A stretch of 64,000 bases of DNA from Plotosus lineatus (GCA_024760905.1 CM045731.1:50555001-50619000), one strand, 5' to 3'; positions 1 to 12,210 are shown, counted from the stretch's first letter. Notes: generated by a model from the letters alone, not told the origin. Numbers and translations are program-made.

Positions 1-59
1 AAAATAAAGAAAGGGTTTTTCATTCATTTGTTGTAGAAATAACGACCTGTACTGTCACT

Positions 60-925
60 CTTGAACTTTGTTTACATCAAGTTCTATAGATTTTGTAAGT
101 AGCAATTTTGGTGCTCTCTGTGTCTCCTTATACAAGACTCCGGACGTTGCATTAGACCCGGTGTCCCTTAGTTCAATATGGCCCAATTCGAATACCTCCA
201 CCCAAGTTTTGGAATGCCCTTGAGTGGGAAGTACCCCTTCAGTGTTCAAATGAGAAGGGTCTGAAATTGCTACCTAGGAAACAGGACTCTACTCAATACA
301 TTATCGATCGCCGAGGATGATATGTACATCAATCTCCAGTAACAAACATGCAGTCTCATTTTCAAACTTCATACATGGGTTGTGGAAATAAATAAATGTC
401 CCAACGCTCGAACCTTTTTTAGACCAAGTTCTACAGCTGCTATAAGCTGCTATTTTTTTTAAAGGTTTGGTATTGAATGGTCCAATATAAATATTTCAAT
501 GGATTGTAAAAAATTCAGGATGATTATTTGAAAAGATATACTACATTTATGGGATTCAGTCCGATAGCCATGTTCTTTCTTACACTACCTCATTTCACAA
601 AGCATTCTGGAAATTTTCGTTTACCCCTATGCTAGAGCCTGCAACTCAAAGCACTCCATTTAGGGGAACCACTTGGAGGGCTAAATAACCACTACCCCCT
701 AGATACCTTAATTCCACACTACATGGCCTAATCTGAATTCCTCTCCCTCTGCCTTCCCGTACTTCTGGAGTGCCCTCAACTGGATAGTAACCCTTCAAGA
801 CAGGTCTACATTGAAATCTTTATCTGGGAAGCAGAACCTCACTCAGTACTTCATCAGTAGCCAACAATGGTGGTGCATAAATAAATAAATTCCTGTCCCA
901 AAATGCTACACTACCTTAATTTACA
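60..925. repeat. diverged duplicated block (about 60-415 and 590-925)
   Basis: Two blocks share ordered similar segments. A ggcc(c/t)aatt-cgaat-cctc stretch followed by tgccct-gg occurs at about 179-235 and 724-790. An ataaataaat-gtccca stretch occurs at about 386 and 884. A third shared segment, acactacct-att-ca-agcattctgg, occurs at about 583 and 908. The spacing differs between copies, so this is an old duplication or two copies of an unnamed repeat. No protein was recognised. Confidence 0.3.
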
Positions 926-1289
926 GAGCATTCTGGGAATGTTCTTTCCCAAAAGCCAGGAACTAAAATTCTTGGTTAGTGGGCCCATTTAGAGAAACTG
1001 GTGTGGAAGGGCATAATTAGAAGAAACATATCCATGTGCACTAAAGAAAGGTCTCCATGAAAACATTGTATTCGTTACAATCTAAATTCAGCTGTCTAAA
1101 AAACACCTAAAATGAAAAAAAAATATTTAGAACTGTAAAGGAGCCATTGAAGTGATGACGGAAATATCGAAATGTTGGTCGCGATGCCACACTGGAGGCT
1201 TGAATGATAATAGTTTTGACACATTGTTATTCAGCACAGTTGTATACTGGGTGCTGTTATTACATAACCAAAAGGTTCTAATAAGAAGA

Positions 1290-1640
1290 GGAATATTTCA
1301 TTTGTGGCATCAAAGGTGAGCCAAGCTTCGCTGACACCTCATTACACAGATCAGGGCAACGCTTAAAAGAGAGAACCTTAAACCATCTGAAGAAAAAGCA
1401 ATTGCCAAAGATTAGACACCTGGGCATCGTCCCCCCCCCCACTCCCTCATTTCTGCCATCCTTCTTTTTTTATCAGCTGATGAGACGGAGGGAGATTACT
1501 GCCATGCTATAAAGGATATTAATGCCTCCGGGAGAGCGAAGACGGCTGAAGCAGTGAGGATTACTTGCCAAATGGAAAAGCGTCAGGCACTTGATCTCTT
1601 CTCTTGCTTTTTTTCCTGGGAGTTTAATTACTTCACTGAC
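1290..1640. promoter_or_regulatory. high-complexity intronic block, possible conserved non-coding element
   Basis: Balanced, non-repetitive sequence within otherwise AT-rich, repeat-laden intron, interrupted only by a C run near 1431. It contains no usable open frame or tRNA-like box. Such blocks in introns of vertebrate signalling or scaffold genes are sometimes conserved enhancers. This is inference only; conservation cannot be judged from one sequence. Confidence 0.2.
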
Positions 1641-2234
1641 CTGGTGTCTGCGTTGGGGGGGAGGGGGGTATGTGTAACACTTTTGCTGCCAAGGCATGAT
1701 GGAGAGGTGAGTGAGGGAGAACAGTTGAACTAGATCAGCCTTGGGCAGGAGGGGCCTCATGAGGGGTTGTTAGTGTGGTCACTCCAGGTTGTTCTGGAAA
1801 ATTCATGACGAGTGAACAACACAGATTACATCTAGTGGAACCTTAATTCTGCAGATAGAGATATCTGCACTGAATATTATGGCTTGCTTATTATTGATAA
1901 GCAATGTAAACTAAATAAAGCAATACCATTGTCTGTATCAAACTACAAACATCAGAATTTAAGATCCAAATATCAGAATTTAAGGCCAAAATGGATGTGG
2001 CCTAAAAGTGATTTTTAATTAAATATGAACCCTATCATGATACCCATGGAAACACGAGAAAACATACCATCAGAGTCCGCATGCTGTTAGTATTCTGGCT
2101 CTGACCATTTCATCTGTGTACATAAATGCTCGTTACAATAAAAAAAAAGCTTAATGCCGTTTTATTGGTTTACCTACCAACAAATACAGTATGTCGGGGA
2201 TTATGAAGTAGTTTTTCAAACGTAATTAATAATA

Positions 2235-2535
2235 TTTTAGGTCCTGGGCTTGTGCTTGGGGGCTCAGTGAGGGCGTTTTTGTTCTCCTTGTGCTTGCATG
2301 GGTGTCCTCCAGGTAATCCGGGTTTTCTCCGACAGTGCAAATGCATGTACTTTAATCTCATTGGCTGCTCCAAAGTGTACTAAGGTGCGAGTATGAACAC
2401 TTGTGTGTGTTTACCCTGTGATGGACTTGTGAGCTGTTCAAAGTGTTCCCTACCTTTGCCTAGAGTCAGCCAAGATAAGCTCCAGCCTCCCCATGACCCC
2501 AATATGATTAAGCGGTATGGCGAATAAATGAAATT
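2235..2535 (+). repeat. SINE-A copy (V-SINE-like body, L2-like tail)
   Basis: Recognisable fish SINE body: gttctccttgtgcttgcatg followed by a ctccaggtaatccgg-like segment. The 3' part has ccctgtgatggacttgtgagc, then agctccagcctccccatgac, and ends in agcggtatggcgaataaatg. Head region and tRNA boxes are decayed. The same body recurs about ten times in the window. Confidence 0.75.
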
Positions 2536-2539
2536 TTGT

Positions 2540-4690
2540 TAACTGTACCCAATCATTTTAAAGTAGGCTTATTTTAAACCAGTGAAACCGTTACCAGTTA
2601 CTAAAGATGAACAAATGAACACTCGTATCCTCGATCTTAGTGAAATGTATCCATCCATGGCAAGCAAGCAGAAAAAGAAGCCAAAAGATCACAATTCTGT
2701 CCAGCAGTCAAGCAGCTCCCCCACATTCACCACAATAGTGAAAAGATCTTACAATGATAAATAATCCTTTTATTTTAGTTATCCTCCAAATCCTTGTGGA
2801 GTCTTCCTTGTCCAAAGCCGTGCCTCGGCAGAAATTTCAAGTTAAATTTGTATATACACCTTTTTTTACATAAACCTTCTGACAATCACACAATCCGAAT
2901 TAAAAACATCACCTCCTTCACAAAGGTTTAAAAACAAAACTACACAAAATACAGCTCTGCTGCATCAGACTCCAGAACCATCTTCAGGGCAATCATGATT
3001 CTGTACATGTTCAAGTCACCTGCTGTCAGTTTGTCATAATCAACAGCAAAGTTACCAGGCCACTAACTGAGACCTCAAAATTGGTGTAAAAAAGTGACCC
3101 ACAGGAAACAGTTCATAAAACTAATGATAAAACCTCAGTAGTATGATGTGATGTCAATTAGATGTGCTTCACCATAGGAAGACATACAGACTTGAAAAAC
3201 TGACCCATTTAAGAATCAAAACTAAGCAATGTGAGCATGCATTGGAAATTTGTGCACAGTCCAGGGAATCCAGGGAACAATTAACACTCGATTCAGTTTG
3301 GTAGATGTTGTCAAAAAACAAAGAAGAGAAAGAAGAAGAATAAAAACCTTTACAGAAACACAGATATAGATTTTGGGGGACTTGTAAGTGGTACTGCAAG
3401 TCAGGCTACCAGGCTATGATTATTATATTGAGGTCACACATCACGACCCTGTATTTCGTTACCCTGTAGCTACATATGTAATGACAAAGTTGAATTTAAT
3501 CTAATCAATGATCACCGATTTCAAAGAGTACAATGTCATAGAAATGACTGCACCCAAACATTAACCAAATGATGGTATTGCCTGCTGACATAACAAATAA
3601 AATATTCTTACAAATTCAATTCATCATCGTTTATCAGTGATTTTAATTTAGATTTCTTGCTTAGAGAGAGAGAGCGAGAGAGAGAGAGATATTCATTTTC
3701 TCCTAGTGCAAAGATACACCCAAAATGGAAAAGTTCCTGGAAATGAAAAATGAAAGAAAGTCCATCTTGGTGAGACAGTCAGACTGAGAGAACGACAAAG
3801 TGAGCGAACGAGAGTGAAAAAGGAGGTGAAGTGTAGCGACGATAGCATCAATCTCCTTCCTCAGGAGCTGGTTTTGGACAGGCAGCAAGGCTGCGGATGA
3901 AAGATGCCTAGCAGTATGCGAGAGACGCCGCAAAGATTTACGCTTATGTACTGCAGCATGATGATCCGCTCATCTGCCGGGGAGTGAAATGGCTTCAGAG
4001 GGGCGATGCTTTAAAACATATGGTTATAATAAAATATTTCTGATGTGCGAGCCGGTTCAATTGCTACAGTGAAAAGAATTAAACACACTTGAAATTAATA
4101 GAAGGGAAAAAATTTAAACTTCCAAAAATTAGAGATAAAAATCTATCTGGTTTCATTGTTGGTTCCTTAAAACAAAGATTTAATTTTTCACTGTATTCAT
4201 GAGAAATCCAAAGCAACCCTGGATTCAAGGTTCCAAAATACAAGGTATTGCAGTTGGGCTGAATTACAACAGAGCCTCCATTCAGTCATTTAGCACCGTA
4301 AAAATTTTATTGCGACTGAAGACGTCATTAGCATAAATGTTGCTAGAATGTTAGAAGTGTAGACAAGACAAGATGATGGAGCTGGACAGCACTGTTGCAC
4401 CACTCTATGTACCGAAGGCGACATTCCATCAGTATAAGCATGTACTCTCACTCACTCACTCCCTCTCGCACTATAAATGCCTGCCAAGTATTGCTAGCAG
4501 TATCTTCACCAAGAATCTGCTGCTTGAATGACAAACCAGAGAACCCACTATGTACAGTACTATTTTTTTGTTTTGTTTTATTTTATAAATAATAACAACA
4601 AGAATTAGAATATCAAGAATCTGTATTTAAATTTGTATTTACCAGTATTATACTATATCTATTGACTTAAATAGGCTCTTTTTCAATGTA
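2540..4690. other. unassigned intron sequence with one (GA)n tract
   Basis: No exon, RNA gene or recognisable transposon was found. A GA-rich microsatellite lies at about 3664-3690. Short frames on both strands are low-complexity or lack family similarity. Confidence 0.5.
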
Positions 4691-5165
4691 ACTTTTTTGT
4701 GTAATTGTAAGGACCCCGTTGGAAATAAGTTTTACCAACCTTTATGGGCTATCCTTGATTTCAACTACACTTATCCAGGGTATTTTCATTTATTTATTTG
4801 CTTATTTTATTGTATTTGTTATTCTACATTCGTATAACTAGTTGTTACCAATTTTTTATTTTATATGTTATCTATACTTGTTCTTATCTAGTCTTGTTAT
4901 TTTATTTTATGTACTTTATATTTTATTTGATTTTCTATACATGAATACCTCATTTTATATCAATAATGCAAATAAATTATCAGTTTACTTTATTTATTAG
5001 TAATATATTGGTGTAAGCATTGTACAAAGAATTTATGCTTTTTATGCCATCTCAGAAACCCAAATTTATAAACTATTGTATGGTATAAATAATTATTGAA
5101 TGATATATTGCACTATATGTATGAGTATCATTTGCGAATGTTGAAATCAAATAAAATCAACCAAT
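4690..5165 (+). repeat. LINE 3'-UTR-like segment
   Basis: The stretch from gtaaggaccccgttggaaat to aaatcaaataaaatcaacca resembles LINE 3'-UTRs common in fish: a 'ccc-gttggaaat' motif, then long T-rich sequence, then an A-rich terminus with an AATAAA-like signal. No reverse-transcriptase coding precedes it, so this would be a 5'-truncated copy. The clade is not identified. Confidence 0.4.
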
Positions 5166-5269
5166 CAAAAAAGTGACAAATTTCTCTCTGTTGCTAGGTA
5201 AGCATTGTCCTGATGAAGACTACGAATCAGAAAGCAGAACTTTTAGGCCAAACTCGGAGACATGAGTCA

Positions 5270-5467
<198 letters not shown>

Positions 5468-6009
5468 CTACACCCGTTATATCATATTTCGAGCAAACTG
5501 TTGAACTGACCATCACAGGCATCCAACACGTCTATGTAGGTGTGAATAAATCATAGTGAGTTTCAGTGTTCAGAGGCTCAGCTGCTGTTGCTATTAGAAA
5601 CCAGGCAGAAATTATCCCAACTCTCCATCTGATTGGAGGAAGACTCCATTGCCCTAAAGGAAGGACATATGTCCCACTGATCACAACTCTCTTGTCTATA
5701 GCAGGCATCCAGCTGAACAGCCTGAAACAATGTAGATCTTATCACACAATGCTAGAGATTTAGCTGCTGATGAGGAGGCTGCGTGAAGCATTCTGGGAAA
5801 GATGCCTGAGACAAGGGGAGGTGAGCATTTTTTCCTCTCTACACGTAGAAAGGAAGATTGTACAGGTCCTGATGAATTATGAACTTTTCTCAGGTGCCGG
5901 GGTCAAACTGTAAGATAATAAATAATTAAACTATAGTTAAACACCCTATGCATTATAACTTAGAGATTGTTCACAAATTCCGACCAACAATTTTCTCTCT
6001 CATTACTCG

Positions 6010-6533
6010 ATCCTTTATCGAGCTTTTTAATCCCTCTCAGGTTGGGGAGGCTGATACCCATCTCAGCCGACACTGAATGAGGGCATGGTTCACCCTAAAC
6101 AGCTCATGAGACTATCGCATGGCAACATACATAGGGGTGAAAATTAACACTTGTCTGGTGGCCAATGGCGAGTAAAAAGTCTGTAGGACAAGTGAAATTA
6201 GCTAGCAAGTCATTGTGCTGACGACCTGACAACAAGACACTGTATAGTGTTGCTGACCAGTAAATATGAAGAAGGACTAGTAGATTAAAAATTTCACTAG
6301 TCCTGTTGGCTGGTAGTGTATTTTTGACAAATTCCACCACTATATACATATAACCATTTACATCAAAGGTCAATTTCAAACAGCCAGTTTGTCTAATGTG
6401 CAGGTCTTGGGACCCATGTAAGTACAGGGAGAACATGCAACCAACCTCCACATAGAAAGACCATGCCTGGGATCAAACCCAGAACCTTTTGCTGTAAGAT
6501 CAATATGTTAATCACTACGCTACTATGACACCC
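6010..6533 (-). repeat. SINE-A copy split by a small hAT element
   Basis: The tail lies at 6010-6132 (tggggaggctgatacccatc) and the body and head at 6342-6533 (agtacagggagaacatgcaa, then gggatcaaacccagaacctt). Removing 6133-6341 with one copy of the duplicated octamer rejoins the body at the position expected from the other copies. Confidence 0.75.
6133..6341. mobile_element. short non-autonomous hAT-like element inside SINE-A
   Basis: The ends are aggggtgaaaatt and aattccaccact, approximate inverted repeats. The 8-bp flanks acatacat (6125-6132) and atatacat (6342-6349) fit a hAT-style duplication with two mismatches. Total 209 bp, no coding. A related copy lies at 24911-25089. Confidence 0.6.
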
Positions 6534-6616
6534 AGTGTTTGAGAGATCGTTCTGAATTTTTTATGATTGGGTGAGCAGCCAATACACACACACAGACACA
6601 CACACACACACAGATA

Positions 6617-7370
6617 CCGTATTTTCCAGAATACAAGTCGCACTTTTTTTCATACTTTGGCTGAAGGTGCGACTTATACTCCAGAGCAACTTATGTGTGA
6701 AAATATTGCAAATAATTTTGTTCATCATCATAAACATAATTTCACATGTTTGTTATTGTTACACAAGAGAGCACTCTAGGCTTGGGCACCAGTACCTGCT
6801 CATCCACCACTGAAGAAATGTCACCAAAAAAAAAAAAAAATCTTATTTTGCGGCTTACAAGCTGCAAGTAGTGAAATGCAGCAGAAAATGGTAATCCAGC
6901 AGCAGAAAAAACGTTTGGAGTGAACAAGAAACTTGTGAGGAACTGAAGTGGAGTTTATTATTACCGCAATAAAGAAAACAAAAAGCCCATCGCGGGCTAA
7001 AAGCTAGGCGGCCACAGCTAGAAACAAAAAAGCTCATCGCAGGCTAAAAGCTAGATGGCCACAGCTAGTGGAACGAGCTCACACATGTGCTTGCGCAACG
7101 TGCTGCAGGGTGAGGCTTGTCCAGGTAGTTATCTAGGAGATGAATATAATTGACTTTGCGTGAGGACTTTCTTGGTGTTCCCGCTTCATGCAATGCAACC
7201 GCCTTTATATCACAGTAGAGGACCACAACGTCACAAACTGCCAGCAGATTTCCAAGCCAATGTAGACAGTTTCTGACTTATAGTCCAGTGCGACTAATAT
7301 ATATTTTTTCTTCTTTATTATGCATTTTTTGGCCAATAATCCGGAGTGACGGATAGTCCCAAAAATATGG
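6617..7370. mobile_element. Tigger-like non-autonomous DNA transposon (ccgtattttcc termini)
   Basis: The left end ccgtattttccagaatacaa follows TA. The right end, read inverted, is ccatatttttgggactatcc. Both fit the 'CCGTATTTTCCGG-CTATAAG' termini of a common fish element that I assign to the pogo/Tigger group. The interior has no transposase. It carries a tandem duplication of about 46 bp at 6980-7068. Confidence 0.65.
6980..7068. repeat. two-unit tandem duplication inside the Tigger-like element
   Basis: Two units of about 43 bp, containing cgcgggctaaaagctaggcg and cgcaggctaaaagctagatg, repeat with a period near 46 bp. Four differences separate the clearest parts. Confidence 0.7.
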
Positions 7371-7375
7371 TGCGC

Positions 7376-7380
7376 ACGCG

Positions 7381-7475
<95 letters not shown>

Positions 7476-7486
7476 ACATACACACA
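7376..7486. repeat. (CA)n(TA)n microsatellite
   Basis: Alternating CA then TA/TACA dinucleotides fill the gap between two Tigger-like elements. TA is the Tigger target, so the repeat probably served as the landing site. Confidence 0.9.
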
Positions 7487-8275
7487 CAGTGATACCTCAG
7501 CTCACGAACATAATTGGTTCCCAGAAAGTGTGTGTAAGGCGAAAAGTTCGTCTTCCGAACATTTATTTCCCATAAGAAACCATTAAAATGAGAATAATCC
7601 GTTCCCAGGTCCCCATAAAACATAATTTTCTACTAAATAAGCCTTAAAACTACAGAAAAATATACCTTATTTTATGTATAATAAATGTGTTATTGTATTG
7701 TAATTAAAGAAATAAACTGTACTGTATAATAAAGTCGTTTTATTTACCTTTGTGATGGGAGTTGATGGCTTGATGGAATGGAGTGGGAGGAGGAGGTAGG
7801 GAGGGACTTACTGTTTGGAAGGAGTGTTTGGAAACGCCTACTGTTTGGAAACACCCTTAGCCACACACGCACCCTTAATAGCTTCCTTGTTCTTAAGGAT
7901 GGGAGCAATGGTAGACTTAGCGTACTGGTACTGGGACGCTAAGTCACACAAACGCACACCTCGTTCGTGTTTTTCAATGATCTCCGCCTGTGGTGGGGTC
8001 TTTTTCGGTCCCATAATAGCAAAAGTACACTCAATATGGTCCAAAATGTCTAGCAAACACAAACCACTTCTGCACTCAAAGAAAGGGGGTGACGAACTGT
8101 GACGCCGTGAGCGTCGTCAGCTTCTCGTGGCCGCCACCGTGGCGCGCTGTTCGACCGCGTGGTTCGATTCGTCCACTAAAACTAGTTCGTCAGCAGAGAC
8201 TATATGCTCGCAAATTTAATGTTCTTGAGGCGAAAAGTTCGTGAGCTTAAGCGTTCGTCAGCGGAGGTTTTACTG
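7487..8275 (-). mobile_element. Tigger/pogo transposon remnant with CENP-B-type DNA-binding ORF
   Basis: The termini are cagtgatacctcagctcacg on the left and, inverted, cagtaaaacctccgctgacg on the right, with TA after the right end (8276). On the minus strand at about 7838-8062 a 74-residue frame contains IIEKHERGVRLCDLA followed by KSTIAPILKNKEAIKGA. This is the CENP-B/pogo helix-turn-helix at the N-terminus of Tigger transposases, which binds the terminal repeats. The catalytic DDE domain is missing, so this is an internally deleted copy that could move only with help. Confidence 0.8.
7838..8062 (-). pseudogene. Tigger transposase N-terminal fragment
   Basis: The minus-strand frame contains MGPKKTPPQAEIIEKHERGV. 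Its motif order (KKT, then IIEKHERGVR-DLA-QY, then STI-ILKNKEAIKG) matches the first helix-turn-helix of TIGD1-like proteins. It stops after about 74 residues with no DDE motifs, so it is non-functional as a transposase. Confidence 0.75.

Positions 8276-8350
<75 letters not shown>
8276..8350. repeat. (TA)n(CA)n microsatellite
   Basis: Pure TA then CA repeats directly abut the right end of the Tigger element. The mirror arrangement occurs on its left side. Confidence 0.9.
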
Positions 8351-8706
8351 TATATATGTCAAAACTCTTGCAAGTTGAATAAAATTTGTTCTGTATATTT
8401 AAGATTAAAAGCTTTGATGTCATACCAAGTTTCATCCAGGTTGGATCCGGATTTACTGCATTCAACTGCAATCTAAATTTACAGTGTTGTATCACACTTT
8501 TCATAGGTGTGGTAGTACAGCAAGTCCAGCAAGGGGTGTTGTATACCTAATTTTTACAGCTTAGTACAGGTTTGTGCCTACTGAGTGCTTCTGTTTTGAC
8601 ACTGTACCATAGGAAATGGAGGCCAAATGTAGTCATTTCAAAACAAAAATCACCGTCATCGTATCATCCACCTCACTTTAAAAGCAATGCAAAAACTGTA
8701 CAAATA

Positions 8707-10363
8707 GGGTGGTCCGTGAGAAAGTGATCATTTTCAAACTTAGTCACAACTGATACCCACGAGCCTAAATTTGTTCTACCTGATGCAAGTAAAATCTGGT
8801 GCAAATTTAAGGCACATTGAAGCAAGTTCAGAAGTTACTCAAGGTCCTGCAATTCAGCACCATGGCAGCACGGCTATTGCACACGGACGCCTACATAATG
8901 CAGCTTGTTTCTTCTTGGAACAGGAGCTTTTGCTATGTATTTTATAATGGCTGGTGAACCTTCTCGTCCATAAACATGAAATACGCTTCATACTTCTAAA
9001 TGCCAACATCTGAAGCTTTACTTTTGTCAGACACCTACATGTCATTCATTAACTGACTATTAACACGAGTTTGGTGTCTGGCACATTTATGATATCTTGA
9101 TCACAGGTCAAATTGTATTTATACCAATAAAATTATTATCAGTCATCATATGAGCCTGCTTCTGATGACATGATTTACACACTAATGTTCTTCGAGCAGA
9201 AATGGTGCAGTTTTGTAAGGCAGTGCTGAGAGAATCACATCCAAGAGAAGATTATGAAGAATTCATTAAATTGTGTATGATCTTCCTGGATTGTTCAGAA
9301 GCAGCAGATATTTCCTTTCAAGCACCTGGAGCTTTCCACCAAGCTTGATGGATGGCAAAAGCCATCTACAGCCTCAAGATGCTCTTGTCTCAGCAGCAGT
9401 TCACTCGAACAGCAAAAGAAAAGGACAATGTGAAAGAATGGGCACCTTTTGTAAGCCTAACATATGTACAGTTTTGGCACGAAGCTCATCTTGCTATAAA
9501 GGCAAATGTGAAAGATGTGCAGCTTCTTGAAACACTTGAGAACTACCCAAACAGAACAGTTGCCAGGGCTGCGACCACTGCATTTAGAAGGTATCTCTGG
9601 TATTTTTTTGTAAATTCTTGTTGGTCTCTCATCCTTTCATACCAGCCTTGACATTAATGTGTGAAAAATGATGGTGGCAAACCTTAAACTTCCCCCTTTC
9701 AACGAATCCAAGAAATGTCTTGATAGGTCTCTATAGCCATTGTCGCCCACTGGCCTTGCTAGCTGCATTAGAGAGCGAACTGCTGTAACCTTTGATGTTT
9801 TGTGCATGGATGGCAAGACGAGTACACAAAGGTTCTTGGCAAAGGACTCCATGGAATGGTATGATGATGAATGCTACCAGGAACTTTACAAAGCAGCATC
9901 ATCCATGAAGGTTGTAAATGATAGTGTAGAGCCAGCCATTGAACTAATTCAGCAGTACAATGACTCATTGACAAAGAATGAAGAGCAAAAGCTGTGTCTG
10001 CTCCAAGTTGTGGAATGAAACAGAAAGACTCACCCATCCTGTGACAAGAAAACACTGACGAAGCTCTGACATTAGTTTATTACATTCTAAATTTCATATT
10101 AAGTTTTAAATATATGTAATGAACTAACTATAATGTTGTTTTCATCTTTAATTATAGTGTGTAATGATAAACCAAAATGTTTGTCAAATGGCACTTTTAC
10201 ATATTTTTGAAACATACACAAAATAGGGTTTGCTTGAGAGACCTGCAATTAGGCATCAAAAGACCTAAAAAAAATTCACAAATGTTAGTAGGCACAAATA
10301 GAATTACATGAAAGTTGTGGAGGGCAAGTTTCTTAAAGTTCATTTTTTTTTTATGGACCACCC
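8707..10363 (+). mobile_element. decayed DNA transposon of an unnamed family (GGGTGGTCC termini)
   Basis: The inverted termini are gggtggtccgtgag at the left and, inverted, gggtggtccataaa at the right, flanked by TA on both sides (8705-8706 and 10364-10365). The plus strand codes for a protein broken by stops and at least one frameshift. Pieces at about 9205-9600 read VQFCKAVLRESHPREDYEEF, then FQAPGAFHQA, stop, MAKAIYSLKM. Later, at about 9740-10018, comes a segment containing SMEWYDDECYQELYKAASSM and ending EEQKLCLLQVV. From memory, proteins with an AIYSLKI core and an EEQ-LLQVV end are widespread as uncharacterised multicopy proteins in invertebrates. The superfamily is unknown to me. Confidence 0.6.
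9205..10018 (+). pseudogene. broken transposase-like ORF of the unnamed element
   Basis: The reading frame must change near 9610-9640. Before it comes ENYPNRTVARAATTAFRRYL and a WY. After it, in another frame, come LVGLSSFHTSLDINV, a stop and KMMVANLKLPPF. A further frame carries the C-terminal part, including IELIQQYNDSLTKNEEQ. In-frame stops also sit before MAKAIYSLK. The catalytic residues of this family are not known to me. Confidence 0.55.
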
Positions 10364-10439
10364 TACTCTACAAAACACGTTGCTCCCCCTCCTCCCTCAG
10401 AAATGGAGTAAAAGGATGACCTACTGGGCCACTGATTAG

Positions 10440-10660
10440 TCTTGTTTCCTCAGACGCATACTAATTCGCTGGTATGATAAGGCAGACTTAAGAGGCACAA
10501 GTGTTCTGATTTAATTTTTATGCATTAATTACTCCTCTATTAATGTTTAACATGGCTACGCAGGCTCGGCCTTAACCCGTGCTTCTTTCCATGCTCTCTG
10601 CAGGACTCGGGTCTAATAAATTGAAACATGATTTATTCCATGCTTCAGCGTGGAGTAGGC
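10440..10660. promoter_or_regulatory. high-complexity block with TAAT cores, possible conserved element
   Basis: Non-repetitive sequence with several homeodomain-type cores, for example tatgcattaattactcctc and ctattaatg, followed by a GC-balanced stretch (ctacgcaggctcggcc). No frame and no repeat family was recognised. Its regulatory role is conjecture. Confidence 0.22.
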
Positions 10661-10904
10661 AAGTGATGTGAGCCTCTGTTATGATGTCCCACCAGTGTGA
10701 CATCACCTACTGATTGACATGCACCATCTATAGACATAGAGGGGTTCTAGCACCCTGAGACACGCCACCCAAAGATCTATACACACTGCTTCACGTTCAG
10801 GGACTGTTCAGGTTGCCACTCTTGGACTCTTAACTTCATATTCCTATATGCATAAATGAGACAAAACTGTAAGTCACTCTGCATAAGGGCGTGCACCAAA
10901 TGCT

Positions 10905-11241
10905 GTTCTTTTCCTTTCGGCTGTTCCTTTTTTTCAGGGTTCACCACAGCGAATCATCGCATGTTTGATTTGGCATAAATTTTACGTCGGATGCCCTTCC
11001 TGACACATCCCTTAGCAAGAGGCAGAAACACGCTGACGGCTATTCAGCCTACTCTGGATGAAAGTCAGCAATGGCTCTTTTATATGCCTCTCACCATAGA
11101 CAGTGAGAGACATAGCCCGCCTTTGATAACCCAGTTAGATGCACTAGGAGGACAGTGACAACCCTGTGGTGAGTGGGCCTCGAACCCCCAATGCTAGGAT
11201 CAGCGATCCAGTGCCCTTAACCACCAGACTACCACTGCCCT
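10905..11241 (-). repeat. SINE-B, full length with 21-bp target duplication
   Basis: A minus-strand tRNA-derived SINE. The head is gggcagtggtagtctggtgg with a B-box-like gggggttcgagg. The middle has gttatcaaaggcgggctatg and a gtcagcgtgtttctgcctct stretch. The tail gatgattcgctgtggtgaac matches the RTE LINE in this window. The flanks taagggcgtgcaccaaatgc (10884-10904) and its one-mismatch copy at 11242-11262 are the target-site duplication. Confidence 0.9.
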
Positions 11242-11261
11242 TAAGGGCGTGCATCAAATGC

Positions 11262-11548
11262 TATAGATGTAATTATTATGCATTCTCATTTCTGATTGGT
11301 GGAAAGTGATCAAGTAATTCTTGAGATTCTTTTACAAGTCAGATTACTGCATCATTGCTATTGGATAAGTTGAATGATTATTGCATGGTTGATATGTGCA
11401 ACACAGTAGTGTAACCATCGACTTTGAAAATATTTTAAATGAATTAAAAAAAATAAAATAAAATAACTGAATTTGCCTTTCGACATGAAGAATTATTCAG
11501 ATTTCGCAAGGTGTTATAGATAAGAACCCCTGGACTGAATGACTCCCT

Positions 11549-11580
<32 letters not shown>

Positions 11581-11723
11581 AGTCATTCAATATTTATTTA
11601 ATACCCCACTATGAGCCTGGAAACCAATAAAAACAAGCAGTAGAAATGCCAAGTGTTGTCCCAGTTCTGATCTCTGAGCCATTATGTCAAGTTTTCAATT
11701 AAAAAAAAAAAAAAACAGAAATC
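11262..11723. other. AT-rich spacer with poly-A tracts
   Basis: No gene. Long A runs lie at about 11549-11574 and 11701-11715 and may mark decayed retroposon tails, but no body is recognisable upstream of either. Confidence 0.5.
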
Positions 11724-12210
11724 CAGGGATCCCTCGCTACTTCGCGCTTCAATTCATTCAGCTTCAGTGCATCGCTTTTTTCTTTTTGAAATATTCATTG
11801 ACTTAAAAAAATAAGGAAATTAAAGAAGAATGGGGGAGGAAAAGTTAAGGAAAATGCTGCAAAAACAAGGCCAATTATGAAAAAAAAAAAAAAAATCCGT
11901 TAAGCAAACACAAAACAAGAAACAACCCAAAATCTCCCATCAAAACTGCTTACATTTTGGTGAGGTGAGCATCTGAGTGCCTGTATGTGTGTGTATTTAT
12001 ATTTTATTTACATCTGATGCATTATTTTGCATGTTTAATTTTTCTTATAAGAATTTATAGCATTGAATATGTAATTATTAATATTATATACACATATGCA
12101 TGTACGTATACATCAGTCGGGGTGGGGTGGGGTGTTGATCCTACTTCGCGGAACTCAGGGGTCACGGAGGGTCTCGGTCCCCATTAACCGCGGTAAGTGA
12201 GGGATCCCTG
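11724..12210 (+). mobile_element. Tigger-A, non-autonomous (cagggatccctcgctacttc termini)
   Basis: The left end is cagggatccctcgctacttc. The right end, inverted, is cagggatccctcacttaccg. TA follows the right end; the left flank is TC, probably a mutated TA. Length 487 bp, no transposase. Two more copies occur at 16239-17594 (inverted, interrupted) and 50656-51080. Confidence 0.75.

Noticed and set aside
7205..7623. Frames encoding YIYIYI and CVCVCV runs (also at 17516-17775, 8204-8504 and 29110-29205)
   Set aside because: They are translations of TA and CA microsatellites, not genes.
10905..11241. tRNA gene candidates at SINE heads
   Set aside because: A- and B-box-like segments are present but no cloverleaf with an anticodon arm and acceptor stem can be drawn. 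The heads belong to SINEs with target duplications.
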